Source: Anaerolineae bacterium
GTDB lineage: Bacteria; Chloroflexota; Anaerolineae; JACIWP01
NCBI GenBank assembly: GCA_014360855.1
Contig: JACIWP010000201.1
Span: 1-5,700, forward strand
Direction of reading: 5' to 3'
DNA: 5,700 bases
In this document: one piece after another, positions 5,505-5,700 of the stretch
Position numbering within the stretch: position 1 is the first letter of the stretch
Layout of the letters: every line of letters starts with the position of its first letter
The notes under the pieces: model-generated
The model's input: the letters and a program-made list of their open reading frames with translations, nothing else
Told to the model about the DNA's origin: nothing
Databases searched by the model: none
Translations under genes and position numbers: made by a program

Positions 5505-5534
5505 ATAGAGGGGCCGACAAGCCGGCCCCTCTAT
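5505..5534 (-). terminator. Strong hairpin, first of the tandem pair downstream of porB-like gene
   Basis: A perfect 12-bp stem, ATAGAGGGGCCG (5505-5516) with CGGCCCCTCTAT (5523-5534), has a 6-nt loop and begins about 25 nt after the stop codon at 5559. The following minus-strand sequence, TGCATTGG, has no real T run. It may act as a 3'-end stabiliser or as a partial terminator backed up by the hairpin at 5464-5488. Confidence 0.6.
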
Positions 5535-5558
5535 GCGATCGTTTGCGCTTCGCTGTGA

Positions 5559-5700
5559 TCACGCCTCGCCGCACAGCTTCAGCAGGCGTTCCCAGCGGCG
5601 GTCCACCTCGGCCTGGATCTCCTCGATGAGGTGGCGGTTCTCCGGCCGGAAGAGGTGCCGGAAGCGGCCCTGCGGCTCCAGCCAGGCGGTGATGGGCAGT
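5559..5700 (-). CDS. C-terminal end of PorB-like 2-oxoacid:ferredoxin oxidoreductase beta subunit (partial)
   Basis: Only the last 46 residues and the TGA stop (5561-5559) are in the window. The piece contains LEPQGRFRHLF (7-17), then a charged helix with IEEIQAEVDRRWERLLKLC (25-43). The Gln-Gly-Arg-Phe-Arg-His-Leu segment followed by Ile-x-x-Ile-Gln and Trp-x-x-Leu-Leu closely matches the C-terminus of pyruvate synthase (pyruvate:ferredoxin oxidoreductase) beta subunits. These bind thiamine diphosphate and an iron-sulfur cluster and make or use acetyl-CoA with ferredoxin. The thiamine diphosphate domain and cysteines are outside the window, and another 2-oxoacid enzyme of the family cannot be excluded. 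Two hairpins follow the gene, so it is likely the last of its operon. Confidence 0.78.
   Translation of the reverse strand, partial: LPITAWLEPQGRFRHLFRPENRHLIEEIQAEVDRRWERLLKLCGEA

Noticed and set aside
5070..5558. Plus-strand open frame (162 codons) opposite the dCMP deaminase
   Set aside because: It is antisense to a strongly supported deaminase, crosses both terminator hairpins, and has no motif.

Overview
The window is about 5.7 kb of GC-rich bacterial DNA (roughly 60-65% G+C by eye). It is densely packed with housekeeping and envelope genes. I see no phage, transposon, CRISPR array, tRNA or rRNA. Gene content and protein style (a ferredoxin-type 2-oxoacid oxidoreductase, a DUF1405 membrane protein, a YvoF-type acetyltransferase beside lgt, and a dCMP deaminase-WecA/TagO pair) suggest an anaerobic or thermophilic bacterium. 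Chloroflexota is my best guess, with a high-GC Firmicute as the alternative. This is inference, not proof.

Layout from left to right. (1) 1-833, minus strand: a THEP1-type nucleoside triphosphatase overlaps by 7 bp the start of plsX, which runs off the left edge. A good sigma-70-like promoter at 876-904 precedes the pair. (2) 952-2943, minus strand: a tight three-gene operon encodes a YvoF-like hexapeptide acetyltransferase, a DUF1405 membrane protein and Lgt (lipoprotein diacylglyceryl transferase). Neighbouring genes overlap by 4 bp or are 10 bp apart. (3) 3106-3858, plus strand: a lone divergent gene encodes an integral-membrane M50/S2P-like putative zinc metalloprotease with its own TATAAT promoter. 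(4) 3769-5357, minus strand: a dCMP deaminase overlaps by 16 bp a WecA/TagO/MraY-family phospho-GlcNAc transferase. The latter's last 30 codons run antisense through the 3' end of the protease gene. (5) 5358-5558: a promoter with an overlapping palindrome serves the deaminase operon, and two perfect tandem hairpins terminate the gene to the right. (6) 5559-5700, minus strand: the last 46 codons of a PorB-like pyruvate/2-oxoacid:ferredoxin oxidoreductase beta subunit.

The shared theme is membrane and envelope building. PlsX starts phospholipid synthesis, Lgt lipidates lipoproteins, the WecA/TagO-like enzyme starts a polyprenyl-linked glycan, and the M50-like protein may cut membrane substrates. 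I found no clear undescribed system. The points most worth checking are the strong excess of the hexamer GCCGGC (about 50 copies by hand count), an Asp-to-Ser change in a metal-binding motif of the WecA-like enzyme, the 90-bp convergent coding overlap, and the YvoF-DUF1405-Lgt grouping.
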